DNA from: Paraburkholderia aromaticivorans
Lineage (GTDB): Bacteria; Pseudomonadota; Gammaproteobacteria; Burkholderiales; Burkholderiaceae
Assembly: GCF_002278075.1 (NCBI RefSeq)
Contig: NZ_CP022990.1
Coordinates: forward strand, 2,666,001 to 2,730,000
Direction: 5' to 3'
DNA length: 64,000 nt
Shown here: positions 8,086 through 16,591 of the stretch, one piece after another
Position numbering within the stretch: position 1 is the stretch's first letter
How the letters are laid out: each line of letters opens with the position of its first letter
Notes under the pieces: model-generated
Seen by the model: only the letters and a program-made list of their open reading frames with translations
Database searches by the model: none
Told to the model about the DNA's origin: nothing
Made by a program: the position numbers and the translations under genes

Positions 8086-9483
8086 TTAGTACTCGGTGAC
8101 GGTGGCCGCCGCCTCGGCCTTGACGGCCGCGGGCGGATTCAGCGTGAGGTCGGGACCGGCGCGCAGCCAGTTGCGCGCCAGTACGAAGAAGGTGCCGAGC
8201 AACACGACGTAGAAGCAGAAGAACATCCCCATGCTCAGCGTCACCGACGAGGCCGCCACGCTCGACACGGCATCTTTCGTCCGCAGCAAGCCATATACGA
8301 CCCACGGCTGACGTCCCACTTCGCGCACGATCCAGCCGGCTTCGACCGCGACGTAGGGCAGCGGAATGCACAGCACCCAGGCCAACAGCAGCTTGCGCTG
8401 CTCCAGCAATCGTTCGAGATTGCCGCGCGTTTTGCGCAATACGTAGGCGCTCCAGAAGGCCAGCACCATGAACGCGAAGCCGATGCCCGCCATCACGCGG
8501 AAGGCGTAGTAAAGCAGCGGCAGCATCGGCGGCTGGTCGGCCGGCGCGAAGTCGCGAAGGCCTTTGACCTCGCCGTGCAGCGTATGGGTGGCGAGAATGC
8601 TCAGCATGCCGGGCACTTCGATCGACCAGTCGTTGCGTTGCGTCGTCTGGTTCGGCCACGCGAGCAGCGACCACGACGCGGCGGTGCCGGGCTGGTTGGT
8701 GGTCCAGTGTCCTTCGATCGCGGCGCCTTTGGCCGGTTGCGTCGCGAACACGCTGCCGCCGCTCGAATCGCCGAGCCAGATCTGGATCGGCGCGACGAAT
8801 ACGAGCACCAGCAAGGCGATCTTGAACGAGCGCGCGAAGAACTCCGGATTGCGGCGCTTGAACAGGTTCCACGCGGAAATGCCGGCAATCACGAACATGC
8901 CGGTTTCGATCGCCGCCACCCACATGTGCGTGACACCCCAGACCATATCCGGATTGAAGATCGCCGCGGCATAGTCGGTTACGACGATCCTGCCGTTCTC
9001 CACCGTCACGCCGGCCGGTGTCTGCATCCACGAATTGGCGACCATGATCCAGAACGCCGAGATGCTGGAGCCGAGCGCGACCATCGAGGTGGCGAACAGA
9101 TGCACCGCGCGCGGCACGCGGCCCCAGCCGAGCAGCATCACGCCGATGAAGCCGGCCTCCAGCATGAAGGCCATCGCGCCCTCGAAGCCGAGAATATTGC
9201 CGAAGAATTGGCCGCTGTAACGCGAAAAGCCGGCCCAGTTGGTGCCGAACTGGAATTCCATCGGAATGCCGCTGACCACGCCCACCGCGAAATTGAGCAC
9301 CAGCAGCTTGCTCCAGAACCGCGCATGCCGGTAATAGCCGACGTTGCCGGTGCGCAGCCAGAGCACTTCGATCAGCACGAGAAAGGCCGACAGGCTGATG
9401 GTCAGGATCGGCCACAGAATGTGAAAAATGGCCGTCATCGCGAACTGGGCGCGAGACAGATCGAGGACGTCACTGAGATGCAT
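8086..9483 (-). CDS. cydA: Cytochrome bd-type quinol oxidase subunit I, CIO-like
   Basis: A 465-residue protein carrying the haem-binding subunit features: His21 in AIFHILWP (haem b595/d ligand), SGIPMEFQFGTNWAGFSRYSG, a conserved Glu in GFEGAMAFMLEAGFIG, the Q-site region and GRQPW near residue 390. The length and the short loop between helices 6 and 7 fit the cyanide-insensitive (CioA) branch rather than the long Q-loop enterobacterial CydA; that placement is from family knowledge. The ATG has a GGGAG ribosome site that lies inside the end of the upstream oxidoreductase gene, which it overlaps by 14 bases. The usual small CydX subunit is not visible after cydB. Confidence 0.95.
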   Translation of the reverse strand: MHLSDVLDLSRAQFAMTAIFHILWPILTISLSAFLVLIEVLWLRTGNVGYYRHARFWSKLLVLNFAVGVVSGIPMEFQFGTNWAGFSRYSGQFFGNILGFEGAMAFMLEAGFIGVMLLGWGRVPRAVHLFATSMVALGSSISAFWIMVANSWMQTPAGVTVENGRIVVTDYAAAIFNPDMVWGVTHMWVAAIETGMFVIAGISAWNLFKRRNPEFFARSFKIALLVLVFVAPIQIWLGDSSGGSVFATQPAKGAAIEGHWTTNQPGTAASWSLLAWPNQTTQRNDWSIEVPGMLSILATHTLHGEVKGLRDFAPADQPPMLPLLYYAFRVMAGIGFAFMVLAFWSAYVLRKTRGNLERLLEQRKLLLAWVLCIPLPYVAVEAGWIVREVGRQPWVVYGLLRTKDAVSSVAASSVTLSMGMFFCFYVVLLGTFFVLARNWLRAGPDLTLNPPAAVKAEAAATVTEY

Positions 9484-11820
9484 GATGAGCTCCCGCGGCG
9501 CTGGTAATGGCCGCCTGATGAGTGGAGTCGGGGCCGACCGCCGCGGCGCGCGCGATCTTCACCGGGACGGATTTGTACGACGGGGTGCGGCTTTTCGGAT
9601 CGAACGCGTAGAGCGGCACGAGCGGATTGGCCTCGGGGTAATACGCGCCGCAGCAGCCGTCGGGCAGTGAATAGTCGATCACCTTGAAACTGCGGATCAC
9701 GCGTTCGATCCCGTCGGTGGACAGCGCGTACACATCCACCCGCTCGCCGGGATGCAGATTGCGTTTCTGCAATTCGCGCGTGTTCATGAAGATCACGTCG
9801 CGCTGGCCGAACACACCGCGGTAACGGTCCGAGTGCGAGTAGAGCGTGGTGTTGTACTGGTCGTGACTGCGCATGGTGGTGAGCCATAGCGCGTCGGGAT
9901 CGTCGTGATCCGGGTTTTCGTCGAGTCCGTTGAGACGAGGAAATTGGCGCGGCCGGTAGGCGTGGCCCAGACGCGTTCGCGCGCGCTCGAGGCGAGATGG
10001 AAGCCGCCCGGCACGCGAATCCGTTCGTTGTACGCCTCAAAGATCGGGTAGACGATCTCGATCTTGTCGCGAATGCGGTCGTAGCTCGCCACGAGATGTT
10101 CCCATTCGACGTGAGAGTCCGGGCCGAGCGTGGCGCGCGCGATGCCCGCGACGATCGCCGGTTCGCTCTTCAGATGCGGTGACGCGGGCTCGTTGCGGCC
10201 ACCGGACGCGTGCACCATCGACATCGAATCCTCGACGGTAATCGACTGTGGACCGTCGGCCTGGATGTCGATCTCGGTGCGGCCGAGGCACGGCAGAATC
10301 AACGCGTTCCTGCCATGCACGAGGTGGCTGCGATTGAGTTTGGTAGCGATGTGAACCGTCAGATCGAGCTTGCGCATTGCCGCCTGCACGCGGATCCAGT
10401 CGGGCACGGCGGCGGCGAAATTGCCGCCGAGCGCGATGAACACTTTGGCGTCGCCGCGCATCATCGAGTCGATCGCGGCGATCACGTCATGGCCGTGCGC
10501 CGCGGGCGGCCGGAAGCCGAAGGCCCGTTCGATCCCGTCGATCAATGCCGGCGAGGGCTTCTCCGTGATGCCGACGGTGCGGTTGCCCTGCACGTTCGAG
10601 TGTCCGCGCACCGGGCACACGCCCGCGCCCGGCCGGCCGATATTGCCGCGCAGCAGTGCCAGGTTGACGATCTGCTGGACATTTTCGGTGCCGCGATGAT
10701 GCTGCGTGAGCCCCATGCCGTACACGAGGATCACGTTGCTGGCCTTCATGTAGATGTCGGCGGCGTTCTGGATGTCGCCGCGCGACAGCCCGCTTTGCCG
10801 TTCGATCGCCTCCCAGCTGGTGGCGCGCAGATCGGCGCGCAGGTCGTCGAGTCCGTGGGTATGTGCTTCGATGAACGCAATATCGAGCACACGGGGTTGA
10901 TCGGCGGCGAGCGCCGCGTCGTCGGCCTCGATCACGGCTTTCATCATGCCTTTGAGCACGGCGACGTCGCCGCCCACACGCACCTGATACAGAAACGAGC
11001 TGATCTGCGTGAAGCCCAGCGTGGCCATTTCCACCGGATTCTGCGGCGACGCGAAGCGCTCCAGCGCGCGCTCGCGAAACGGATTGAACGAGACGATTTT
11101 CGCGCCGCGCCGCGAGGCGCTGTGCAGATCGCTCATCATGCGCGGGCTGTTGGTGCCGGGATTCTGACCGAAGATGAAAATCGCATCCGCTTCCTCGAAA
11201 TCCTCGAGCAGGACCGTGCCCTTGCCGACGCCGATCGATTCGGGAAGGCCGACACTGGTCGCCTCGTGGCACATGTTCGAGCAGTCGGGGAAGTTGTTCG
11301 TACCGAATTCGCGCACGAAGATCTGATAGAGGAACGCGGCTTCGTTGGACGCCCGTCCCGAGGTGTAGAAGTCGGCCTGGTCGGGGCTGTCGAGACCGTT
11401 CAGATGCCGCGCGATCAGCGCGAAGGCGTCGTCCCATTCGATCGGCAGATAGCGGTCGGAGGCCGTGTCGTATGCCATGGGGTGGGTCAGGCGGCCGGCC
11501 ATTTCGAGGTCGTAGTCGTCCCAGGCGGCGAGCTCCGAGACGCTGTGCGCTGCGAAAAAGCCGGGCGTGCAGCGATTCGCGGTGGCCTCCCACGCCACGG
11601 CCTTCGCGCCGTTCTCGCAGAACTCGAACGACGATGTGTGCTTAGGATCCGGCCATGCGCAGCCCGGACAGTCGAAGCCTTCCGGCTGGTTCATCCGCAA
11701 CAGCGTCTTCGCGCCGGACACGGCGACGCCCTGCAGCGCGAGTGCCTCGCCGGTTGCCTTCAGCGCACCCCAGCCGCCCGCGGGCTCGCTGTAGACGCGG
11801 ATTGTCTTTCGTTTGGACAT
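9470..11820 (-). pseudogene. FdhF/YdeP-family molybdopterin oxidoreductase, frameshifted
   Basis: Two minus-strand frames together encode one protein. The first runs from an ATG at 11820 to about 9936 and holds most of the molybdopterin enzyme: an N-terminal CPGCAWPDP pair of cysteines, YTSGRASNEAAFLYQIFVREFG, a CSNMCHEATS segment, IFGQNPGTNSPRM and GRPGAGVCPVRGHSNVQG, ending at ATPTGRANFLV. The second continues with NGLDENPDHDDPDALWLTTMRSHDQYNTT and ends at 9470. The switch lies near 9929-9936; adding one base there restores a 783-residue reading frame. The family includes E. coli YdeP and formate dehydrogenase-like enzymes; substrate unknown. It overlaps cydA, so the electrons may feed the quinol oxidase. 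Sequencing error cannot be excluded, since the rest is intact. Confidence 0.8.
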
Positions 11821-12119
11821 GACCGTTTCCAGGTGTTGGGTTGAGGAACATGAATCGGAAGGATGGTCCCCGGCCGCACACGGGTCTTGTTTAAATGCCC
11901 GTCCGTTTCGGATTCGCACGCCGGATCAGGCCGGTATCCACGACACCGCGGCGCGCGCCGTGCGTTTTCGAAAGCGCGCAGGCGTTCTGAAAAGATCGGC
12001 GCAACGGGGCGGCAAATAATGGTTTCCACCCGGCGAGGTCGCGCGAAGTCCGCGCAGCGGCGCCGCATTCCTCGCAAGTCCGCAGCGCGCCGACATCTGA
12101 GCACCACCGGAGCATCAAC

Positions 12120-12590
12120 ATGCGATATCTGGACGAATCACACCGCGACATGACCGGCGGCGATCGGGGTTTTCCGCCGGCCGCCGAGCGCGCCGACGCC
12201 ATGGACTGGCGCGCCGGGTCAGGCGCGCCGGCCGAACCCGCCGCGCTCGGACGCTGGACGCGCCGGGTCGTTGTCGCGACCGCCGTCTGGTCGGTTGTCG
12301 AGTTGCCGTTCGAGATCTGGGTCAGCACGTCCATGCGCGATGCGCTCGCCTGCATCACCGCCAAACTGCTGTGGGTCGCGCTGGTGGGCTTCGTTCTGGC
12401 CGGCAGCCGCTTGGCGCGGATCGCCTACGCGTTCCTTTGCACGATCGGCCTGATGGCGGTCGCCTTCGGACTGCCGGTCGAATATCGCGTGTTTCCGCTG
12501 GGATTCGTGCTGTCTTCGGTGGAATGCGTGTTGAAAGCGACCGCCTTCGTGTGCCTCGTGTCGGCCGGGGTGCATCCCGACGACGAATGA
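12120..12590 (+). CDS. Small membrane protein of unknown function
   Basis: A 156-residue protein. The first 45 residues are hydrophilic, then four hydrophobic segments follow (about 47-63, 72-95, 98-116, 120-146). I do not recognise the family. A start at 12120 gives a hydrophilic leader; a later ATG at 12150 (MTGGDRG) is also possible and the ribosome site is weak for both. It is transcribed divergently from the FdhF/YdeP-like/cyd operon across about 300 bases that hold no other gene. Codon usage matches its neighbours, which supports it being coding. Confidence 0.6.
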   Translation: MRYLDESHRDMTGGDRGFPPAAERADAMDWRAGSGAPAEPAALGRWTRRVVVATAVWSVVELPFEIWVSTSMRDALACITAKLLWVALVGFVLAGSRLARIAYAFLCTIGLMAVAFGLPVEYRVFPLGFVLSSVECVLKATAFVCLVSAGVHPDDE

Positions 12591-12678
12591 TCGGGCAGGC
12601 GCCGCCGCGGCGGCGCTTTCGTGTGTTCGCTCCGGTTCTTTCCTTCGTATTTCCTGTTACGGGCGCCTTGTGAGCGGT

Positions 12679-12942
12679 TCAGGCCGCGCGTGCCCGATCC
12701 AACGCCGAGAGCGCACGCGTCATTGCATAGGCGCTGCGCACCGCGGCTTCGAATGCGCGCTCGTCGGCGAGGCGTCTGCCGTCGACCGCGACCACCCAGC
12801 GTGCGCCGTCGTGCTCGCAGACAAGGCGCCGGTCGTCCAGCAGGTCCGCATACCAGCGCCACACTTTCGGGTCCGCGCAGGCGGCCGTCGGATTGACGTT
12901 GGTGGGCATGGGCACGGCTGGTCGCTGCGATGGGTCGATCAT
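12679..12942 (-). CDS. Hypothetical small protein
   Basis: An 87-residue protein starting at the ATG whose complement lies at 12940-12942, preceded by an excellent GGAGGT ribosome site. The sequence is soluble, with KVWRWYADLLDDRRLVCEHDGARWVVAVDGRRLADERAFEAAVRSAYAMTRAL as its core, a likely beta-hairpin followed by a helix. I do not recognise a family. The gene lies 50 bases downstream of another small minus-strand gene and may share its transcript. Confidence 0.6.
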   Translation of the reverse strand: MIDPSQRPAVPMPTNVNPTAACADPKVWRWYADLLDDRRLVCEHDGARWVVAVDGRRLADERAFEAAVRSAYAMTRALSALDRARAA

Positions 12943-12992
12943 GAGATACCTCCGATGAGGAGCGGCGGGTAGGGCGAGCGGGATTGACGCGG

Positions 12993-13406
12993 TCACGTCC
13001 AGTTCTTCCAGTCTTTGATCGCCCGTTCGTCGTCGCGCGCGCCGCTCGTGCGGCGTGGCGTGGTCAGCCTGGCAAAGCCGTTGTCCGTCCCGGCTTTCCG
13101 GTTGCGCGTGTCGCCACCGACGCTTCGATCCTGCGGCGAAGGCCGCACCGCGTGCCGGGGCGATCGACGCGGCAACGACTCCTCGGCCTGCCGCAACGCT
13201 CGCGATGGCGAGGCGGCCGCGTTGCCTGCTTCGATGGCAAACCGTTCGAGCGGCAACTGCGTGTCGCGGTCGGTCTGGTCCAGCGCCTGCACGATGCCGA
13301 GCGTGGGCGGCGGACTCGCCGCGCTCCAGGCGGCGAGCGCGACACAGACGGCGGCGACTGCATAGCCGTAAGCGGGTCGATTCCAGAACGCTTTTTCGGC
13401 GCGCAT
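12993..13406 (-). CDS. Hypothetical single-pass membrane protein
   Basis: A 137-residue protein with a hydrophobic segment at about residues 13-33 (YGYAVAAVCVALAAWSAAS) and a polar, Arg/Pro/Ser-rich remainder that looks disordered. The start is chosen at 13406 because GGAG lies 8-10 bases upstream and the membrane segment then falls near the N-terminus. No family is recognised. The tail RTSGARDDERAIKDWKNW is the only part with a defined look. It may be co-transcribed with the small gene at 12679-12942. Confidence 0.5.
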   Translation of the reverse strand: MRAEKAFWNRPAYGYAVAAVCVALAAWSAASPPPTLGIVQALDQTDRDTQLPLERFAIEAGNAAASPSRALRQAEESLPRRSPRHAVRPSPQDRSVGGDTRNRKAGTDNGFARLTTPRRTSGARDDERAIKDWKNWT

Positions 13407-13863
13407 GATGGGTTCTCCGGGCGCCGGCCGCGAAGGGCTGCGCAACTGAATCGGGTGAGGGAAGACTGACGGGGCCCAGTATCGTGGTCCGCGCGGCGTC
13501 GATCTTTCACTGCGGCACGGTGGCTTGCGGATTCGCACGCATGAGACGGCCCCGGCCCGCCATGCCGCGCCAGGCGGGGAAAGCCGGCTGGATGGCCCGT
13601 CCCCGCCCGGCGCATGACGGGCTCATACGTTGGTGTGATGCGCGACGGGCTCGCGGGGGGCGGCGCTTGCGCCGCCAGCAGGGCTGAGCCCGCGGCGAGC
13701 GGGCACCGGCGGCCCGCCTCATATCCCTATGGATAATAGTTTCAGATGACTTTCCCATTTAGTATGGGATGGACGACGCAAGCCGGGCAGGGACTGCGTC
13801 GGTGCAACGGGCGACATTGCCATAACGGGCCTGTCCCGCTAATCAACCAGGCGTGAGCGCAGC
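13407..13863. other. Long promoter region upstream of the winged-helix/ATPase regulator
   Basis: No ORF here is convincing. The first 300 bases are GC-rich and featureless. The final part is AT-rich and holds two short inverted repeats 17 bases apart: TATCC-CTAT-GGATA (13722-13735) and TCCCAT-TTAGT-ATGGGA (13753-13769). They lie 95-140 bases upstream of the regulator start and could be operator or promoter elements. Confidence 0.5.
13722..13769. promoter_or_regulatory. Two adjacent short inverted repeats
   Basis: TATCC-N4-GGATA and TCCCAT-N5-ATGGGA stand in tandem in an AT-rich island upstream of the regulator at 13864. The arms share a GGAT/ATCC core in different order. They may be autoregulatory sites. 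No matching copies are evident upstream of the paralogue on the minus strand. Confidence 0.35.
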
Positions 13864-15369
13864 ATGATCAAGATCGGTCGAGTCATAGTGTCTCTGGAAA
13901 TGCGCGAGGTGTACCTGGAGAATCGATTGCTCCAGGTCGGCTCGCGCGCGTTCGATATTCTCGAATTGCTGATCCGCGCGGCGGGCAAGACGGTCACGAA
14001 AGACGAGATTTTGCGGCACGTCTGGCCGAATTCGGTGGTGGAGGAAAACAACATCCACGTGCAGTTGTCGGCGCTCAGGAAGATTTTCGGCGCCGATAGC
14101 CAGGTGATTCGCACGATCTCCGGCCGCGGCTACCGCCTGACCATTCCCGTCGACGCGTCCGAGCCGGCCGGCTCGCACGGTGCCGGCACGGCCGGCCGGG
14201 CGGGCGCCGCAAGCCGCAGCAGCTTGCCGGTTTGCCACGCGCCGTTGATCGGGCGTGACGCGGCGATTGCCGACGTTGCCCGCGCGCTGAAGAGCACGCC
14301 GATCGTCACCTTGCTCGGCTCGGGCGGCATCGGCAAGACGCAGCTCGGCATTGCGGTGGCGCGCTCGATCGCGGCGCTCTCGGACAGAGAGGTGTGTTTC
14401 ATCACGCTGGCCTCGGTGGAGAACGGCCAGGCCGCGATCAACCTGGTCGCCGACGCACTCGGCGTGGAGCGCGCGGCCGCCGATATTCCGCTTCAGTCGC
14501 TGGTCGCCGCGATTCAAGGCCGCAAGCTGCTGGTGCTGCTGGACAACTGCGAGCATGTGATCGAGTCGGCCGCAGCCATTTGCGAACTGCTGGTGCAGGC
14601 GAGCGCGGATCTTCGCATTCTGGCGACGAGCCGTGAGCCGCTGCGCACGCGCGACGAAAAGTTCTATTGGGTCGCGCCGCTCGACATGCCCGAGGCGGGC
14701 GCCGGTTCCCAGGCGATTCTCGCCTGTGCGTCGGTGCGGATGTTCCTCGCGCAGATGCATGCGCTCAACACGGTGGTCGACAGCGACCGCGGCAGCCTCG
14801 AGATGGTCGCGACGATCTGCCGCCGGCTCGACGGCGTGCCGCTCGCCCTCGAACTGGCGGCGGCCCGCGCCGCGGTGTTCGGCATCCGCAAGCTGATGGC
14901 CGAACTCGACGACCGCTTCCAGTCGCTCACCGGTGGGCGCCGCACCGCGCCGCCGCGCCAGCAGACTCTGGCGGCCGCGCTCGACTGGAGCTATCGGCTC
15001 CTCGGCACGACGGAGCGCGTGGTGCTGCAGCGGCTCGGTGTTTTTCCGGCCCGCTTTTCACTCGAAGCCGCGTGCGCCGTCGCCGCGTGCGCCCGGCTGT
15101 CGTGCAACGAAGTGACGGAAGCGATTGTCGGCCTTGCCTCGAAGTGCTTTCTCATGACGACCGTCGACAGCAAGACCAAGGAATATTTCCTGCTGGAAAC
15201 GACCCGTGAATATGCGTTGCGCAAGCTGCACGAATCGGACGAGGCGGATGAAGTGATGAGCAGACGGGCGAGCTACTTCGCTCCAGCTTACGAGGAGCCG
15301 TATGCGCGCGTTTTCGGCGCGGCGGCGCTCGGCGGCAAGCGGGCGGTTCAAGCCGTCGCCTCGCGATGA
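13864..15369 (+). CDS. Winged-helix regulator with STAND-like P-loop ATPase domain (copy 1)
   Basis: A 501-residue protein. Residues 1-95 form an OmpR/CadC-type winged helix (FDILELLIRAAGKTVTKDEIL, HVWPNSVVEENNIHVQLSALRK, GRGYRL). After a Gly/Ala linker comes a NB-ARC/AAA-like ATPase: Walker A GSGGIGKTQ at 152-160, Walker B-like LLVLLDNCEHV near 220, sensor-like ILATSREPLR, and GVPLALELAAARA. The C-terminal part is helical. Proteins of this type often continue into a long TPR-like region; here the chain stops soon after the ATPase. It probably binds DNA and switches state with ATP binding. The paralogue at 16592-18094 has the same architecture and length. Two response regulators lie between them. 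Confidence 0.85.
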   Translation: MIKIGRVIVSLEMREVYLENRLLQVGSRAFDILELLIRAAGKTVTKDEILRHVWPNSVVEENNIHVQLSALRKIFGADSQVIRTISGRGYRLTIPVDASEPAGSHGAGTAGRAGAASRSSLPVCHAPLIGRDAAIADVARALKSTPIVTLLGSGGIGKTQLGIAVARSIAALSDREVCFITLASVENGQAAINLVADALGVERAAADIPLQSLVAAIQGRKLLVLLDNCEHVIESAAAICELLVQASADLRILATSREPLRTRDEKFYWVAPLDMPEAGAGSQAILACASVRMFLAQMHALNTVVDSDRGSLEMVATICRRLDGVPLALELAAARAAVFGIRKLMAELDDRFQSLTGGRRTAPPRQQTLAAALDWSYRLLGTTERVVLQRLGVFPARFSLEAACAVAACARLSCNEVTEAIVGLASKCFLMTTVDSKTKEYFLLETTREYALRKLHESDEADEVMSRRASYFAPAYEEPYARVFGAAALGGKRAVQAVASR

Positions 15370-15462
15370 GATCGGGATTGACCGCGGTTCGCGCAGATGC
15401 TTCCCGCGGTGGGCCTTATGTACCTTGACGGCACGCGAAGCCCCATTTTTCTGGAATCTGGC

Positions 15463-16089
15463 ATGCCTGTTCCTTCGGAACTCGAACCGATGGTGTATGT
15501 GATTGACGATGAGGAGATGGTGCGTGACGCGCTGGTGCGCCTGCTGCGTTCGGCAGGCTTCGATGCACACGGCTTTGCGTCGCCCGCCGGGGTGTTGTCG
15601 CAAGCATGGCCGCGCGTGCCGATGTGCATTTTGCTGGACATGAACCTGAAGAGCACGAATGGCTTCGACGTGCAGAGCCAGCTCGCGCGCAAGGGCGTGC
15701 AGGTGCCGATTATTTTCCTGACCGGCTATGGATCGATTCCGATGTCGGTGCGCGCGATCAAGGCGGGGGCGCATGAATTCCTCACCAAGCCGATCGACGA
15801 CGAAGAACTGCTCGGAGCGGTCCGGCGAGCGTTGGCCCAGGACGAGGCCAACCTCGCCGAGCGCGCATTCCATGCGGATGTGCTGCAACGTGCCGCGGCG
15901 CTGACGCCGCGCGAGATGGACGTGTTCGAACTGGCGGTGGAAGGCAGGATGATCAAGCAGATGGCGCACGAACTGGGCACCCAGGAGGTGACGGTGAAAG
16001 TGCACAAACGGCGGGTGATGAGCAAGATGCAGGCGAAGACGCTCATCGAACTGGCCAGGATGTGGGAAGTGATCCGTCGCACGCGATGA
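15463..16089 (+). CDS. Orphan FixJ/NarL-type response regulator
   Basis: From the ATG at 15463 this is a 208-residue regulator. The receiver domain has IDDEEM, phospho-acceptor Asp59 (ILLDMNLKS), the switch Thr in FLTGYG and Lys109 (FLTKP). The C-terminal LuxR-type helix-turn-helix reads LTPREMDVFELAVEGRMIKQMAHELG then VTVKVHKRRVMSKM. Earlier in-frame starts at 15397 and 15418 exist, but the receiver domain begins shortly after 15463. It lies about 90 bases after the winged-helix/ATPase regulator and before a receiver-only gene; no histidine kinase is adjacent in this strand block. Its kinase may be one of the hybrid kinases 3-12 kb downstream. Confidence 0.88.
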   Translation: MPVPSELEPMVYVIDDEEMVRDALVRLLRSAGFDAHGFASPAGVLSQAWPRVPMCILLDMNLKSTNGFDVQSQLARKGVQVPIIFLTGYGSIPMSVRAIKAGAHEFLTKPIDDEELLGAVRRALAQDEANLAERAFHADVLQRAAALTPREMDVFELAVEGRMIKQMAHELGTQEVTVKVHKRRVMSKMQAKTLIELARMWEVIRRTR

Positions 16090-16164
16090 GCCTCCTGAAG
16101 CAGTGAATATCGCGCCGGATATTTTTTCTGTGACTACGTCGGCGCAATTGGAGTATTGGCAGCT

Positions 16165-16539
16165 ATGAGCTTTGTTTGCATCGTCGACGATGACGCCTCG
16201 GTCCGAAGTGGCGTCGGCAACCTGTTGAAAGCGGTCGGTTATACGACTGTGACATTTTCTTCGGGAGAGGAATTCCTTGCCTCCACGGTGGTCGACGATG
16301 CGCTGTGCGTTCTGCTCGATGTCAGAATGCAAGGCATGCAGGGCCTCGAAGTGCAACGCCAACTGAACGCGCAGGGCAGACATATCCCCGTGGTGTTCAT
16401 GTCCGCGCATGACGACGACGACACCGTCGCGCGGGCCTTGCGGCACGGCGCGGTCGGCTTCCTGCGCAAACCGTTCGAGGAAGAAGTGCTGCTCGATTCG
16501 ATCGAGCTCGCCATTGGACGCAAGCACGGGGCGCACTGA
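16165..16539 (+). CDS. Receiver-only response regulator
   Basis: A 124-residue stand-alone receiver domain. It has the acidic pocket VDDDAS, phospho-acceptor Asp52 (VLLDVRMQG), switch Ser in FMSAHDDDD and Lys102 (FLRKPF). There is no output domain: the chain ends IELAIGRKHGAH. The receiver sequence is of the FixJ class, so it may have lost the LuxR helix-turn-helix, or act as a phosphate sink or diffusible signal for a kinase or the neighbouring regulators. The ATG at 16165 has GGAG at 16150-16153. It is convergent with the second winged-helix/ATPase gene, whose stop is about 50 bases away. Confidence 0.85.
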   Translation: MSFVCIVDDDASVRSGVGNLLKAVGYTTVTFSSGEEFLASTVVDDALCVLLDVRMQGMQGLEVQRQLNAQGRHIPVVFMSAHDDDDTVARALRHGAVGFLRKPFEEEVLLDSIELAIGRKHGAH

Positions 16540-16591
16540 GCGCAGGCGTGAGCGCGGCGTCCGTTCGACGGTCCGGGATCGTGGGAGCCGA

